From Collybiopsis luxurians FD-317 M1 (lineage: Eukaryota > Basidiomycota > Agaricomycetes > Agaricales > Omphalotaceae): a stretch of DNA of 64,000 nt. Numbering within the stretch: position 1 is the stretch's first letter; every line of letters starts with the position of its first letter. Location of the stretch: the NCBI GenBank assembly GCA_000827265.1, contig KN834778.1, positions 447,097-511,096 of the forward strand, given 5' to 3'. The notes beneath the pieces are model-generated. The model was not told where the DNA came from, did no database searches, and saw only the letters and a list, made by a program, of their open reading frames with translations. The translations under genes and the position numbers were made by a program. Shown one piece after another: positions 34,476 through 45,063 of this stretch.

Positions 34476-36160
34476 TTTTTCTTCAAGTGAATTTGGAGAT
34501 GCTCATCTTCGGGCACGTCGAGTGGTATATAAGTAACAACGCTTCGGTGTTCGCTACGATCAGGATCCGAAATGTAAGTACCTCAATGTGTTCATTTTTT
34601 TCCAACCACGATGCCCTTGTCAACGCAATCGATGCCATTAGATGCGACACTATAAAAGATCTACGCGGCAAATGGTTTAGACTCGAGTATGTAAAACTCT
34701 TACCTCCTACGGCAATCCAAATGAGCACAGGGGGTAGAAAAAAGCCACCTTGCAGTTTCAGTCAATAACGCATATACTCATACAAAATCTAAAAATTTGG
34801 ACCAGAAAGTTTTTTCGGATTAATTCGAGTTAGCAGAATTCAGACTAGCTTGATCTAATATTAATAAGCTTAGAAAGCCCCTCATAATGGACGTCTGTAT
34901 GTCTCTCGCTTCTGTCGTTTGAATGTCGGACACAAAGCCGTACACACTTCAATTTCCTCACTTTATTGTTCATAAACGACAGAGATCCGGCCTCCTGTAT
35001 GGGCATAATGTCGTATCTCGTTTTCTTAAATGGGCTTTTAATATATGAAAAGCAATGTATGAGGCTACAACTCTATCTGGCCAAACCGGTCGCAGCCTCA
35101 ACTTAGCCGAGACTTGAATTTTGAAAGTCTCAATGTTACTTACTCGGGAAATTAGCGTGCACTCATTCCCTCGAGACGCCACCAAATTCTCGGAGGACAT
35201 AAAGATTATGGCTGCGATTTTACAGGACTAGCAGCCGTTTCCCATGGTGTCTGGCAGCTGCCGGAGAGTCCGTTCATTGGCGAACGAGGATACCTCGTGG
35301 TGGATCCCGCATTCAGATGAATCAAGAACTGTCTGTAAGTTAAGTAGCCCAGATCTGCTCCTGGCTTTACGACAACTGTTCCATGATTTGGATTCGGACT
35401 CTTCAAGTCCAGCCGTGGAAAATCTCATTTTGGCTCGGTCTGTTCCTTAGCATCAAGTCACCTCGCAGAAGGTCCACCTATAATCCGAACGAAGCATTAT
35501 CAGTGACAAAATTAATGTGGATCCCGAGCGATTTCAATGCTCTTCCACTATGTCTAAGTTTTCCAGTATGCCCCCAAAAATCTTCCTTTGGGTCGACCAC
35601 GATACACATGGGGCTAGAGCAGATTTTGCGAATGTAACGGAATATTTCATCTTGAGAGCCCCCAAGAGATATTATATTCGGGGCAAAGAAGCAGGAACAG
35701 CTTGTCTAGTGCAGAAATCGGGCAGTGTTGTAGCTACTATCAATATGATATTCAAGTTGTCGCAAATGGGGAATACTTTCTTGCAGAAGAGGCTATGGGC
35801 ACGCCGCAGTGTACCTTCAGTGATCAACCCAGATTGACTTACGCATTCAAGCATACTCAAAAGGCCCGATAATAATTAAGTAAAGCTGCTCGGCTCAATA
35901 GCTCGTCAAAGGGTCTCCTTAGCTTAAATTAGAGTGATCGAACTTTGATGGTTCAGTAGGTTTTGGAGGAAACTTTTGCCTTTGCAAGAGCATCGACTCC
36001 CCCACGGTAAATTTGCGATTCGCTACGACCTCTCTCAACTCACAGAAAGATCTCCGAGAATCGGAGCACGACCAGTATCAGAGCCGTCTTACTCGCGCTT
36101 AAAGCTTAAGACTTGAGGTAAAATTTGATGATACAAGCGCCCAACTACCAAATCGGTACA
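34476..36160. other. Gene-poor stretch with unresolved exon-like frames
   Basis: Plus-strand frames around 35190-35322 (containing LAAVSHGVWQLPESPFIGER), 35330-35450 and 35517-35837 (containing PPKIFLWVDHDTHGARADF) read like exons but could not be joined into one protein and match no family I recognise. They could be a decayed gene or an accessory gene with unusual splicing. Confidence 0.35.
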
Positions 36161-36167
36161 TATAACC
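36161..36167 (+). promoter_or_regulatory. TATA box of the EI24 gene
   Basis: TATAACC lies 47 bp before the ATG at 36208, a common distance for fungal TATA elements. Confidence 0.4.
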
Positions 36168-36207
36168 CGAGCTGAGCTGGACTATAACAGCTCATCTCAT
36201 TGGAATA

Positions 36208-37576
36208 ATGCCCTACCCTTCTTCATCATCGCCACCATCTCAATATCATCCCTCAGCACGCTCCGTATATCCATCCTTCCTGTCAGTGCAAGAATCTGCC
36301 CTACTCCAACTCAGCTGGGCATGGCAAGGCCTCGTTGATGCATTCCGATGGGACCATGTTATTTCCACGATAGCTGGGTACGGAGGCATCCTAATTTTCC
36401 AGTGTTTTTTTTTTCTGTTCAACTTAGTCGAGCACAGCGATCCCGAGGTCCGAGCAAACGTCTACAAGTCTTTACTACTGAATTCTCTGTCTCTGACATC
36501 GATATACACCTTCGACCTCCTCCTTCAACCGCTCGTCCGCGACCAACAAAAATGGCTGCATAGAAATGTTGGTTGGTTTTATCAAGTGTTGTGGTTGTTC
36601 CCCGTCATAGGCCTTTCCTTCTACCTCAATGTACGCTTGCTAGAAACTTTCCGGCCTCCCGATTGACGAGTTTCTACCATAGAGTACCTGGTGCAACATA
36701 ATCGCCGAACGAACTTTTGCTCTCAAACATGGAAGTCGCTCAGCTTCTCAGCAGCAGCCAGTGACATATACTGGAATGCTCAAATCTATCGCGACTTCGG
36801 CATATCGCATTGTTATGGTGTTCACCTCGCTCGTAGTGTCGCTTTCGCTGGGAAATATTCCGTATGCGGGTCCAGTTTTAGGTTTTTTCTTCTTTGCTTG
36901 GCTAGATTCGTAAGTTTCAGATGCAATCAGGAATTTTGTTCAACTCATTGGCCATTCACGTAGATACTATCTTTTCGAGTGAGCTCCATTCGAGGGTTTT
37001 CTATCTATCTCATGGAACTCGAATTGTAGGTTCGTTTGGATTGCTCGTGGAATGTCCTTATCGCGAAGAGTCCGCCACTTGGAAGAACGATGGGCTTATT
37101 ATCTAGCTTTTGGTATGCCATCGGCAGCTCTTTGCACATTGGGAAGTGGACTAGCCAATGCCGCTATCTTCGCGCTTGTGTTTCCATTAGTAAGCTCTGC
37201 TCCGTAGTTTGAGTACCTGTCCTGACTCTCGAGTGAACAGTACATTTTAATGGCCATGCACGCCCGTCCCGTTCCAGCCGATCCATACAATCCCTTTCCC
37301 GAGGCGGACGTGCTGCGGCACCCATCCCCTTTCATTCCAATTAGACTACCTGTCTTTGTCCCAGTCATGTTCTTGAACGATTGGGTTGTTAGAATTCTCA
37401 GTGTCGGGGGAGGGTCTGGTATCAGGAATACACATCGTAGAGGGCTAAGCGAAGATGCGGAGACTGTTGAAGAGGGTGAAAAGATTGAGATGCAATCTAG
37501 AAGGGGGATACCGAGCTTTAGCTCGAGTAGGTCGACTAGCTCACGCATTAACATTGGTAGACGTAAGATGGATTAG
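36208..37576 (+). CDS. EI24: EI24-family membrane protein
   Basis: EI24 (EPG-4) is a multi-span ER protein needed for autophagy in animals; fungal members are little studied. Exon 1 is 36208-36630; later introns lie near 36631-36682, 36910-36962, 36978-37029 and 37190-37241. The protein has about six hydrophobic segments. The most telling part is PYAGPVLGFFFFAWLDSYYL followed by WIARGMSLSRRVRHLEERW and YYLAFGMPSAALCTLGSG, which matches the EI24 block with its conserved 'ERxW..Y.FGFG.P' stretch, then NAAIFALVFPLYILMAMHA. The C-terminus is a Ser/Arg-rich cytosolic tail of about 80 residues. The stop is only 21 bp from the stop of the convergent Sen34 gene. Confidence 0.8.
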
Positions 37577-37597
37577 TAGATTCATTATAGTTTTAAG

Positions 37598-38711
37598 TTA
37601 ACCAAATCCTGCCCATTCGATGGAGAGATATGAAACTTTTTTCTTCTGATCATGCCAACCACAAAACAGGTGGGTCTTTTTAGTCGCTGTTCCTAATCGA
37701 CCATGGGCTACTATTTCCATCGGATTTATTGCGTGAGTCGGTGACTCAATTACAGTCGCACAAAAGTGCGAGTGATAACGGAGAGGATCGCCTGCGGATA
37801 CGGTGAGATGATGAAATAAAATAGCGGGAACAGATACACACCTGGATACACTAAATAATCTCCCCCAAATCGAATCCCGCCTCCCATAAAGAAACCTTGC
37901 TCCCACAAGTCCTTGAAAACGCCATAACGAGCGCGGTCATGGAGATCTGACGGGAAGTCCCATATGCCGGCTTCCTTGGCAGCCTCGATCGTCGAAAAAG
38001 AAACCGAGTCGGGAGAGTACCAATCTAGCGAGGACGAAGGGGCTGTGATTGAAATGTTGTATGAGGCAGGAGCAGATATGGACGGGGTATCAGGACGAGA
38101 TGAAGGAGAAACTGCGTCGTCGACGGCGGGTACAAAGACCGACTGCTCGGAAGCATCTCTAGCCTGTTCTTCAAGTTTCTTTAATTCTTGGGCCTTTTGT
38201 TGTCGTTTAAGTTCTCGCTCCTTACGTTTCCGAATGGCTTCTTCAGACATTGCACGTTGCGCTACTTCTGGGGGTTTTATGTTATCGGATTCGAGGATGG
38301 TTTGTTGGTGCTTTATGTACTGCCTTTGTTGGTCATTCCATTTCTTGAACTGGGATAAGGAAGGCTCAGGATATGCGTTTGTGTCGTCGATGAATATGGC
38401 CAGCTCTGATCGAGTCATGAAAACGATGGGCTATTCAAGATGGATAGCAGACGAACCCTTTTCGACAAGAAGAGCAGCTTCTTCTGGCATTAACTGGGAA
38501 GGAATACCAAGGAATACGTTCTGCTGAGATAGATGGGGTAATGTACCGACGAGGAGACCACACATATGGTGCTCTGACCGAATTTTCATGAGGTCTGAGG
38601 AAAATTCTTATTGAGAGAGCAAGATGATGATAATCTGGAGGGTCAGCTACCGTCGACGTCCCATATGTAGGCGCGTTTATTCGCGATGCGAATGGGTATC
38701 CGGTCTTTCAT
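37598..38711 (-). CDS. SEN34: tRNA-splicing endonuclease subunit Sen34
   Basis: Sen34 is the catalytic subunit that cuts tRNA precursors at the 3' splice site. Three or four exons give about 320 residues. The N-terminal part (RIPIRIANKRAYIWDVDD, RSEHHMCGLLVGTLP) has the family's first domain. A charged coiled linker follows (EAIRKRKERELKRQQKAQEL). The C-terminal nuclease domain holds the triad: Tyr in GGDYLVYPGDP, His in RYHSHFCATV, and Lys in KKKVSYLSIEWAGFG; the block FKDLWEQGFFMGGGIRFGGD is typical. The intron at about 37845-37793 splits YPG|DP. It converges with EI24 (21 bp between stops) and diverges from the esterase gene (62 bp between starts). Confidence 0.93.
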
Positions 38712-38773
38712 GATGGTAGTAAGTTGGAGAGAATGTTGTCTTATCTAATCTACAGACTTTTACTCCTGCCACC
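38712..38773. promoter_or_regulatory. 62-bp shared promoter of Sen34 and IAH1
   Basis: Both start codons lie within 62 bp of each other on opposite strands. The plus-strand gene has a perfect GCCACC context just before its ATG. No TATA box is visible. Confidence 0.55.
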
Positions 38774-39822
38774 ATGTCGGCCAATGTACAACACAGTATC
38801 ATGCTCTTTGGTGATTCAATCACTCAAGCAGGTACTTTTTCTTCCTTGAATGTATCTCTATCAATTTAAAGGTTTTATGAATAAAAGGCTGGGAGACGGG
38901 GATGAATGGCTTTGGGGCTCAATTAGCTCGTAAGATCAGTCTCGATATTGGGAATACAGCAACTGATTTGTTCTCAGACGTATATGCACGAAAAATGGAT
39001 ATCGTGAATCGCGGATTTTCTGGGTACAATACTGAGTGGGGTATTCCAGTATTTAAGCAGGTCACTGAAATACCATCTAAAGCGAAACCGGCTGACTCTG
39101 ATTACAGGTGTTTGCCACGCGAGAACAGCAGAAGCATTTACCAACCGTCCGACTCCTCCTCATCTGGTTCGGTGCCAATGATGCGTGTCTGATTCATTCT
39201 CCTCAACACGTTCCTCTTGCCAAGTTTGCATCCAATTTGAAGTACCTCGTAAATTTAGTTCAGTCGGATAGATCTGAATATTACTCCCCGAATACGTGTA
39301 TCGTACTGGCGACACCGCCGCCAGTCAACACATATCAGCGCGAGGCGGACTTGGGGAGCAGAAACCCACCCTTGCAATTGGACAGAGACTTTGAAACTAC
39401 AAGACGATATGCGGAGGCGGTCAGGGATGTTGCTAGAGAAGAAGGAGTAGGACTTGTTGATATCTGGACTAAAGCATGGGATGCAGCAGGACACGATGAG
39501 CGAACGCTCAGTAATTACTTGTATGATGGATTGCACTTGAATGGAGCCGGTTACCAGGTACGAGATTTATTAGGTGACGTTGACAATGAAGGTGTAATCA
39601 TTGATTTAGCTGATGTACGACGCTGTACTGGAGACCATTGCAAAGACGTATCCGGAATTACATCCAGACAACTTGGAGATGGTCTTTCCTCAGTAAGTTA
39701 AGTCAGTCGGTCAGTGAAAAAAAAACTGACAGATGTATGTGTACAGCTGGACCATGGTAGATCGTGATAATGTAGTCGCGTCGGTGGCAAAGAGAGATGC
39801 AGAGCGATTGACGTCCAAGTGA
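38774..39822 (+). CDS. IAH1: Isoamyl acetate-hydrolysing esterase (GDSL/SGNH hydrolase)
   Basis: This GDSL esterase cleaves short acyl esters; in yeast Iah1 removes acetate esters such as isoamyl acetate. Exons join to IMLFGDSITQAG with the nucleophile Ser (block I), DIVNRGFSGYNTEW (block II with Gly), LLIWFGANDACL (block III with Asn), and DGLHLNGAGYQVL (block V with the catalytic Asp and His). The length of about 255 residues fits the cytosolic family; there is no signal peptide. Introns lie near 38831-38887, 38929-38980, 39061-39107 and 39560-39609, with a last one before TMVDRDNV. The start is supported by the Kozak-like context. The protein ends RLTSK. Confidence 0.9.
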
Positions 39823-40370
39823 CGTAGTAAATGATTAGATAATAAACCCGATCACATGACATGTTCGTTTTCTTGCTACGTAATAAAATAAGCGCTGAAC
39901 GCGCCGACTATCTACTTGGAAACCACCATTCCTATCGAGGGAATCTGTCTCCAAACTCGACGCTCTGACCGCAGCGGCCAACCTCCCCAAAAAATACATT
40001 CTACATTATTATTTCAAAGGTAAAAGCCTTGTAAGTTGGTGGGGCGCTTATCCCAATTCATTCCTGGACAAGGTTCAGCTTCTCTGTGAGAATTCCTTCT
40101 TTGCTCTTTTCTTTCTTGAGCTCACCACTTGCCATTATCCAGGCGCGGCCTCCTCCGTCAGCACTTTCGTTAACTTGTGTAAGTTCCCTATTCTGGTCGA
40201 ACAATGCTCTTTTTGCCTTGTGGCCTTCGCGGTACCGTGACTGAAAAAAAAAACGGTCCTATTGTTCTCCAGTTTCAACCGGTCATCACTTTTCCCAATT
40301 TCCAAATGTGTGTTTCTCATTTATAACCTTGTCGTTTCCCACTTGTTCACAACTTCTCCTCCTCCTCCTC
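39823..40370. other. Long leader/promoter region of Cdc25
   Basis: No coding frame looks real. The stretch is C/T-rich on the plus strand toward 40371, with a run of ten A near 40243 and CTCCTCCTCCTC just before the start, as in highly expressed fungal promoters with pyrimidine tracts. Part may be a spliced 5' UTR. Confidence 0.5.
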
Positions 40371-42681
40371 ATGGACCGTTTTCTTCCCTACAGCAAACCC
40401 AAGAAATACAACAACGACATGCCTCTTTTCGGTCAGACTTCAGACAGATTCCTCAATGCACCTGTTGCTCTCGTGCGCAAGCGAGCTGGTACTGTTTCTG
40501 TATCTTCACGATCCCATGACGACGTCGACGATTTTCTTTCTTCCGACCTCGAAATCTCTTTCGCTTCCAATGTATCCTTGAATTCTCCACCCAAGGACAA
40601 CATTGCGCTCACGCCCGATTCCGATTATGCAGAGCCCATGGACATTTCTCCCGCTCCTGCTCCTCCTTCAAAAAGTCGCCCCCGCGCCCTCACTAGCGCC
40701 GCTCGTCTTTTTGGGAACGATGTGAGCAATCGTTTGAATTCTACTCCTGAGCTACAGCCATCGCCATCTATTTGTGGAGGTTCGACTAGTGCAAAACGCA
40801 CTCAGCGTTCCGCTCTACCATTGGAATGGCTCATGACGACCAAAGCGGAGGTACGATCGCGGAGCGACTTGTCTCCTTTCGCGGACTGACTTGTTTTCGA
40901 TCCTAGCCAATTACCCCGGATGACGATGCTATGGATGTTGATACGTCCTTCCACATCGAGCCACCACCTTCTGCCTATTCCTTTCCCCAAGCCGCGCAAT
41001 CCGCTGCTCCCACAATAACAAGCTTTGCCGACGCGATTGACAATCTCTTCTATGAATCCATGTCTCCCCGTCGTCCCTCCGAGTCTCCTCCTGCCGTTCT
41101 TCCCAAGAAGCGACGGTCACTGTCGCCGGACGCATCTCGCCTTGTGGAAGACGACTCGTCTTCGTCCCCCGCTTTGCCGTCGTCACCCGCCCAACGCAAA
41201 CTAGAGCGCAAGGCTAGCGGATCGCTCCTGTCGAGCTTTGGAAAACCTACTCTTCCAGGTTTAGGGAACCCATCCGTCAATGGCATCAAGCGACCTCGCC
41301 GTCCCGCCCTGTCTGCCATGGTCAAGCCCTCAGATGCTGGGCTTCAGTCTGCTTACCCCATTATGTCGGCTGGGGACGATAACAAGTTTAATGATCCCGG
41401 TTTTCCACCTGCTCGACGCGCTTTTTCGGCCATGATTGCCCCAGCTCCTTCATCCCCGTTGGGCGAGTCTTCCGGAGACTCGTCTTTCGACATGAGCGGA
41501 GAAATGTCCTCTCCTGCTCAAGCCTATGCTAAACGACAGCAGATGAAGACTATTCGCCGATGCGATGGAACTGATGACTTTAGACCCTTGACGGGTGCCT
41601 CAGCGATGATAATGAATGAGAGCCCTTCAGCCAAGTTTATGGTCGCAGGTGGGATGCCAGGGTTTGGTGATAACGAGGCTTATGGCAAAATTTTACCTTG
41701 CCATCGTGTAACTGACGACGGCTTGATGAGAATCACGGCCCAAACGGTAAGCTTACTGCGTTATATGCCATCATTTCGTTGAACTTTGCTCAGATGGACA
41801 AACTACTTGATGGAGAATTTGACGATCAAATTCGCGACTTTCATGTCATCGACTGTCGGTTCGACTACGAGTACTCTGGCGGCCATATTCCTGGTGCAGT
41901 CAACATCAACACCACGATCTCGGTGGAGGAACTACTTCTTGGCCCCAGCTTGCTGAAGCCCAAACCTTCTGTTAGCGGCGACGGTCAGAAGAAGACTGTA
42001 TTGATATTCCATTGCGAGTTTAGTGCCAAACGTGCACCGACTTTGTATGTCCATGTCTTATTTTTCTTTATTCTTTTTCAAGATTCAACATTCACTCGTT
42101 TTGCCTCCAGTGCAAAACACCTTCGCTCCAAGGACAGGGCTGCGAATAATCACTCTTACCCCAAGATTTATTACCCTGAACTCTACATTCTCGAAGGAGG
42201 GTACTGCTCATACTATAAACGCTCCGCCCATCGCTGCGAACCCCAGGGCTATGTCTGCATGGATGACCCTCAGCACGCTGCTTCCCGAAAAGGGGACCTC
42301 GACCAGTTCCGCAAGACCAAATTCGGCCGGCACAAATCTTATGCCTACGGCGACGGAGCCGGGAAGCTTACTCTTGCATCTCAGCAGACCAAACGGAACA
42401 GTGCTCCTACCGGTGGCCCACCAGCCCTCTTTGCCGCTGCCGCTGGTAATGCTGCTCGTCATCGTCGCGGTACTGCCGGTAATGGTAGCCTGTCGACCTT
42501 GTCTGAGGACAGTCATCACGCTACCGAGGCCGAGGAAACTGATATTGATATCGGCGATAGCCCTTGCCCGGCTCCGACCAAAGCTAATGCGCTGAAGGCC
42601 AAGAAGGGTTTGAACAACCGCGCTCCACTCTCGCGTGCAGAGACTTATGGGCCTACTCGTATGCCGTTCCTTGGTCACTAA
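40371..42681 (+). CDS. CDC25: M-phase inducer phosphatase Cdc25
   Basis: Cdc25 removes inhibitory phosphates from Cdk1 and so drives entry into mitosis. Exons cover about 690 residues, with introns near 40850-40907, 41745-41793 and 42043-42110. The first 400 residues are a disordered, SP/TP-rich regulatory part, as expected for kinase control. The Rhodanese-fold catalytic domain starts near GKILPCHRVTDDGLMRI. It contains RDFHVIDCRFDYEYSGGHIP, GAVNINT, the active site HCEFSAKRAP (Cys-X5-Arg), and YPELYILEGGYCSYY. A CRYVxM-like block (RCEPQGYVCMDDPQH) follows. The tail is again disordered. The start at 40371 (MDRFLPYSK) and an in-frame ATG at 40419 are both possible. Confidence 0.94.
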
Positions 42682-45063
42682 CAGAGCCCTCAATGACAGC
42701 ACAGGTAACTGGATCTTCTGTTACGAAATACTCACCTCACCGTTACGCCCTTCTGACTTACGAATATGTTCTGACCCGCATGTCGACCCCTATGTCTTGT
42801 CAAGATTTCTCCATGCAGCTTCGCAATGGCATGTCCGCTCACTCCTCCCTTCGCTCGTTATGTTTTCCTGAGCTTTCATTCATTTCACGATTTCGTCTGC
42901 TCTGCTGCTGTGGAATACACTTCGAAGTGTTCATTCTGCCCTTGTCGAGCCTTCTCATTCGTTATCGAGCTTTTGCCATCCTCCTGCTTTCCTTGTCCTT
43001 CGCCTCACGGCGTTGAGGAACACGCTCCGTCGTAAACGACGCCTGTTTTTAACTTGCGTTGAACTATCCTTTGTGATCGACCTATCATCCCAATGCTTTT
43101 TCTGTTCCGCACAAGGTTGTGTAGAAAAGACTGCAATCATCGTTCGCAGCAGTTTCAAGTTGCCTTAAATCGGTTTCTCTCTTTCCACCCTACCTCGCCT
43201 CGATTTTCTCATTTTTCGTCTTCTCATCTCTTACTCAACCATCTGTTTGATTATATCACACGCATTACACCGGTTTACCGGACGTGTACTATCTCAACCC
43301 ATATCTGTCTCATTATTTATACTATCAAGGACTCCATCATCTATATTCATTCGTGCCATATCTACTCATCTACCCCCTCAAAATATCCTTCATCGTTTCT
43401 ACATCTACTCCTGCCCTTTCCTCGTTTATCTACTGTTTCCAACTCACATTGACTTTGAGTTTTTCGTCGCACTGATCGCTTTGATTACGGCGCCAGATCA
43501 ATATTCTTATCTTCGCCCTAGTGGATTGATTGCCTTTCGTCTTATAGCTTGGTAATCAGTCAATGTCTGCGTACCGGTTTTTTCTTTCTTTTCATTTGAT
43601 TTCCTCCCCATACATCTCTCTTATACACAATGTATTTATTTTCTGAATCTTGACCTAACCCATCAAAATGGTTTGCCATCTGCGTTGCTTCCATTCGCTG
43701 AAGCTTTGAATTTTTGAAACCTTTTTACTCTCCCTCTTACTCCTTCATTTATACAGCTGTGTTGAATTTCCTGTCGTAGCGGTGCCATACTCATGGCTAT
43801 GAATGGCTTTGCGAGAACTAGCTTTGACATTTCTGCTTCCGGAAGAAACCGTAGATCGAATCACAGTGCCGGACCGGCAGCTTTCAGCCGCCATTACAGC
43901 TGATTACGAAACTATTAAATAGATTCCAAAAAACGCACCTTTTTGATTTTGGTTATCACAAACAAACCATGAATTCATTGCTTCACGAGAATGCCGCCGA
44001 ATGTACAGTGGTCCCGGCATCGGTGGAGCAATTAATAGTATATTTGTTTGGCAGTGAACACCATCACTGAGGTGCCTTTTTTGGAATTTATTCTACCAGC
44101 TGTGAAACTGCCGTCATTAAAATTTCTTTGTAGAGGCAGGTTCTAGTCTAGAACCAGCTATCTGCGATCTTTACTTGAGCTTTGGAGACCAGAAAAGGGT
44201 GTAAAGGCAGTATCGTGGGCCAGATACGAACCAGCACGTCAATTGTACTTACACTATTCAGCCGTGCTCCGCATATCGAGACGGGCTGCCCGGTGAAGCT
44301 ATATGGAAAGCAGTTGCACAAGAGCACGCGACGGGCATTGACATTGTTCTGCTCCGTCTATGTACTTACAGAATCGTAGAGGGTCGACTCGAGTTTTCGA
44401 ATAGATTTTTACGTATCTACACACTATGCATACAGCGTTCCAGCATTCAAGTTGTCGACGTTGTGAACCTTCTGAATATTGCATCATTCGATGCCCTAAC
44501 GACCCCGGAAGATATGAGTATGTAAGTATGTGTCAAGAGTCCCACAGCAGCGAATTATTCTCCGCCAAGAATTTCATCCCGGCACCTCCCCGTCATTACA
44601 ATGGACATATATCTTCACTCTAACCTATATCCTTTTCGCATTTTCCCTTATGGCAAATCCAGTTTCTGAGGCGTACATATTCCTTAAATTCTTCTCCTCG
44701 TTAATGTATAGCTGATGGAACATCTTATTTGTAGTGGAACAGCACGCAGTGAAGGGCGGTGGTGTGGGGCGTGCTATAACCGTATGCCTGCGGGAGCTGA
44801 CTCCTCCGAATGAAGGTCCATATACACAGCACAATTCTGTCAATCTTACGGTAAACATTCCCAGCTTGCTGATTTTTCACTTAATGTACCGCAGCGGTTT
44901 CAGCGTCTACATTGTACCGTCGTTACTGAGAAAATACACTGTCATTTCATGCAAAATGCATACAAGTACATACATAGTATACACGGTTTGAATCTTGATA
45001 TACCGTTATCCGTTTATGAAAGGCAGTTTTCTGACTTGTATCTTATGCAGTAGAGATCTGCCC
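42682..45063. other. 2.4-kb gene-poor region between Cdc25 and tyrosinase
   Basis: From about 42,900 to 43,800 the plus strand is strongly pyrimidine-rich and gives several open frames of low complexity (Ser/Tyr/Leu/Ile-rich), which I do not believe. This may be an unusually long 3' UTR or a non-coding transcript. From 43,800 to 45,060 I see nothing supportable. Confidence 0.5.

Noticed and set aside
42023..42595. A 190-codon plus-strand frame
   Set aside because: It is an alternative frame over the Cdc25 catalytic domain, whose real frame carries the HC-X5-R motif.
43093..43555. Three overlapping plus-strand frames of 60-120 codons
   Set aside because: They arise from the pyrimidine-rich block; Ser/Tyr/Leu-rich low complexity with no family match.
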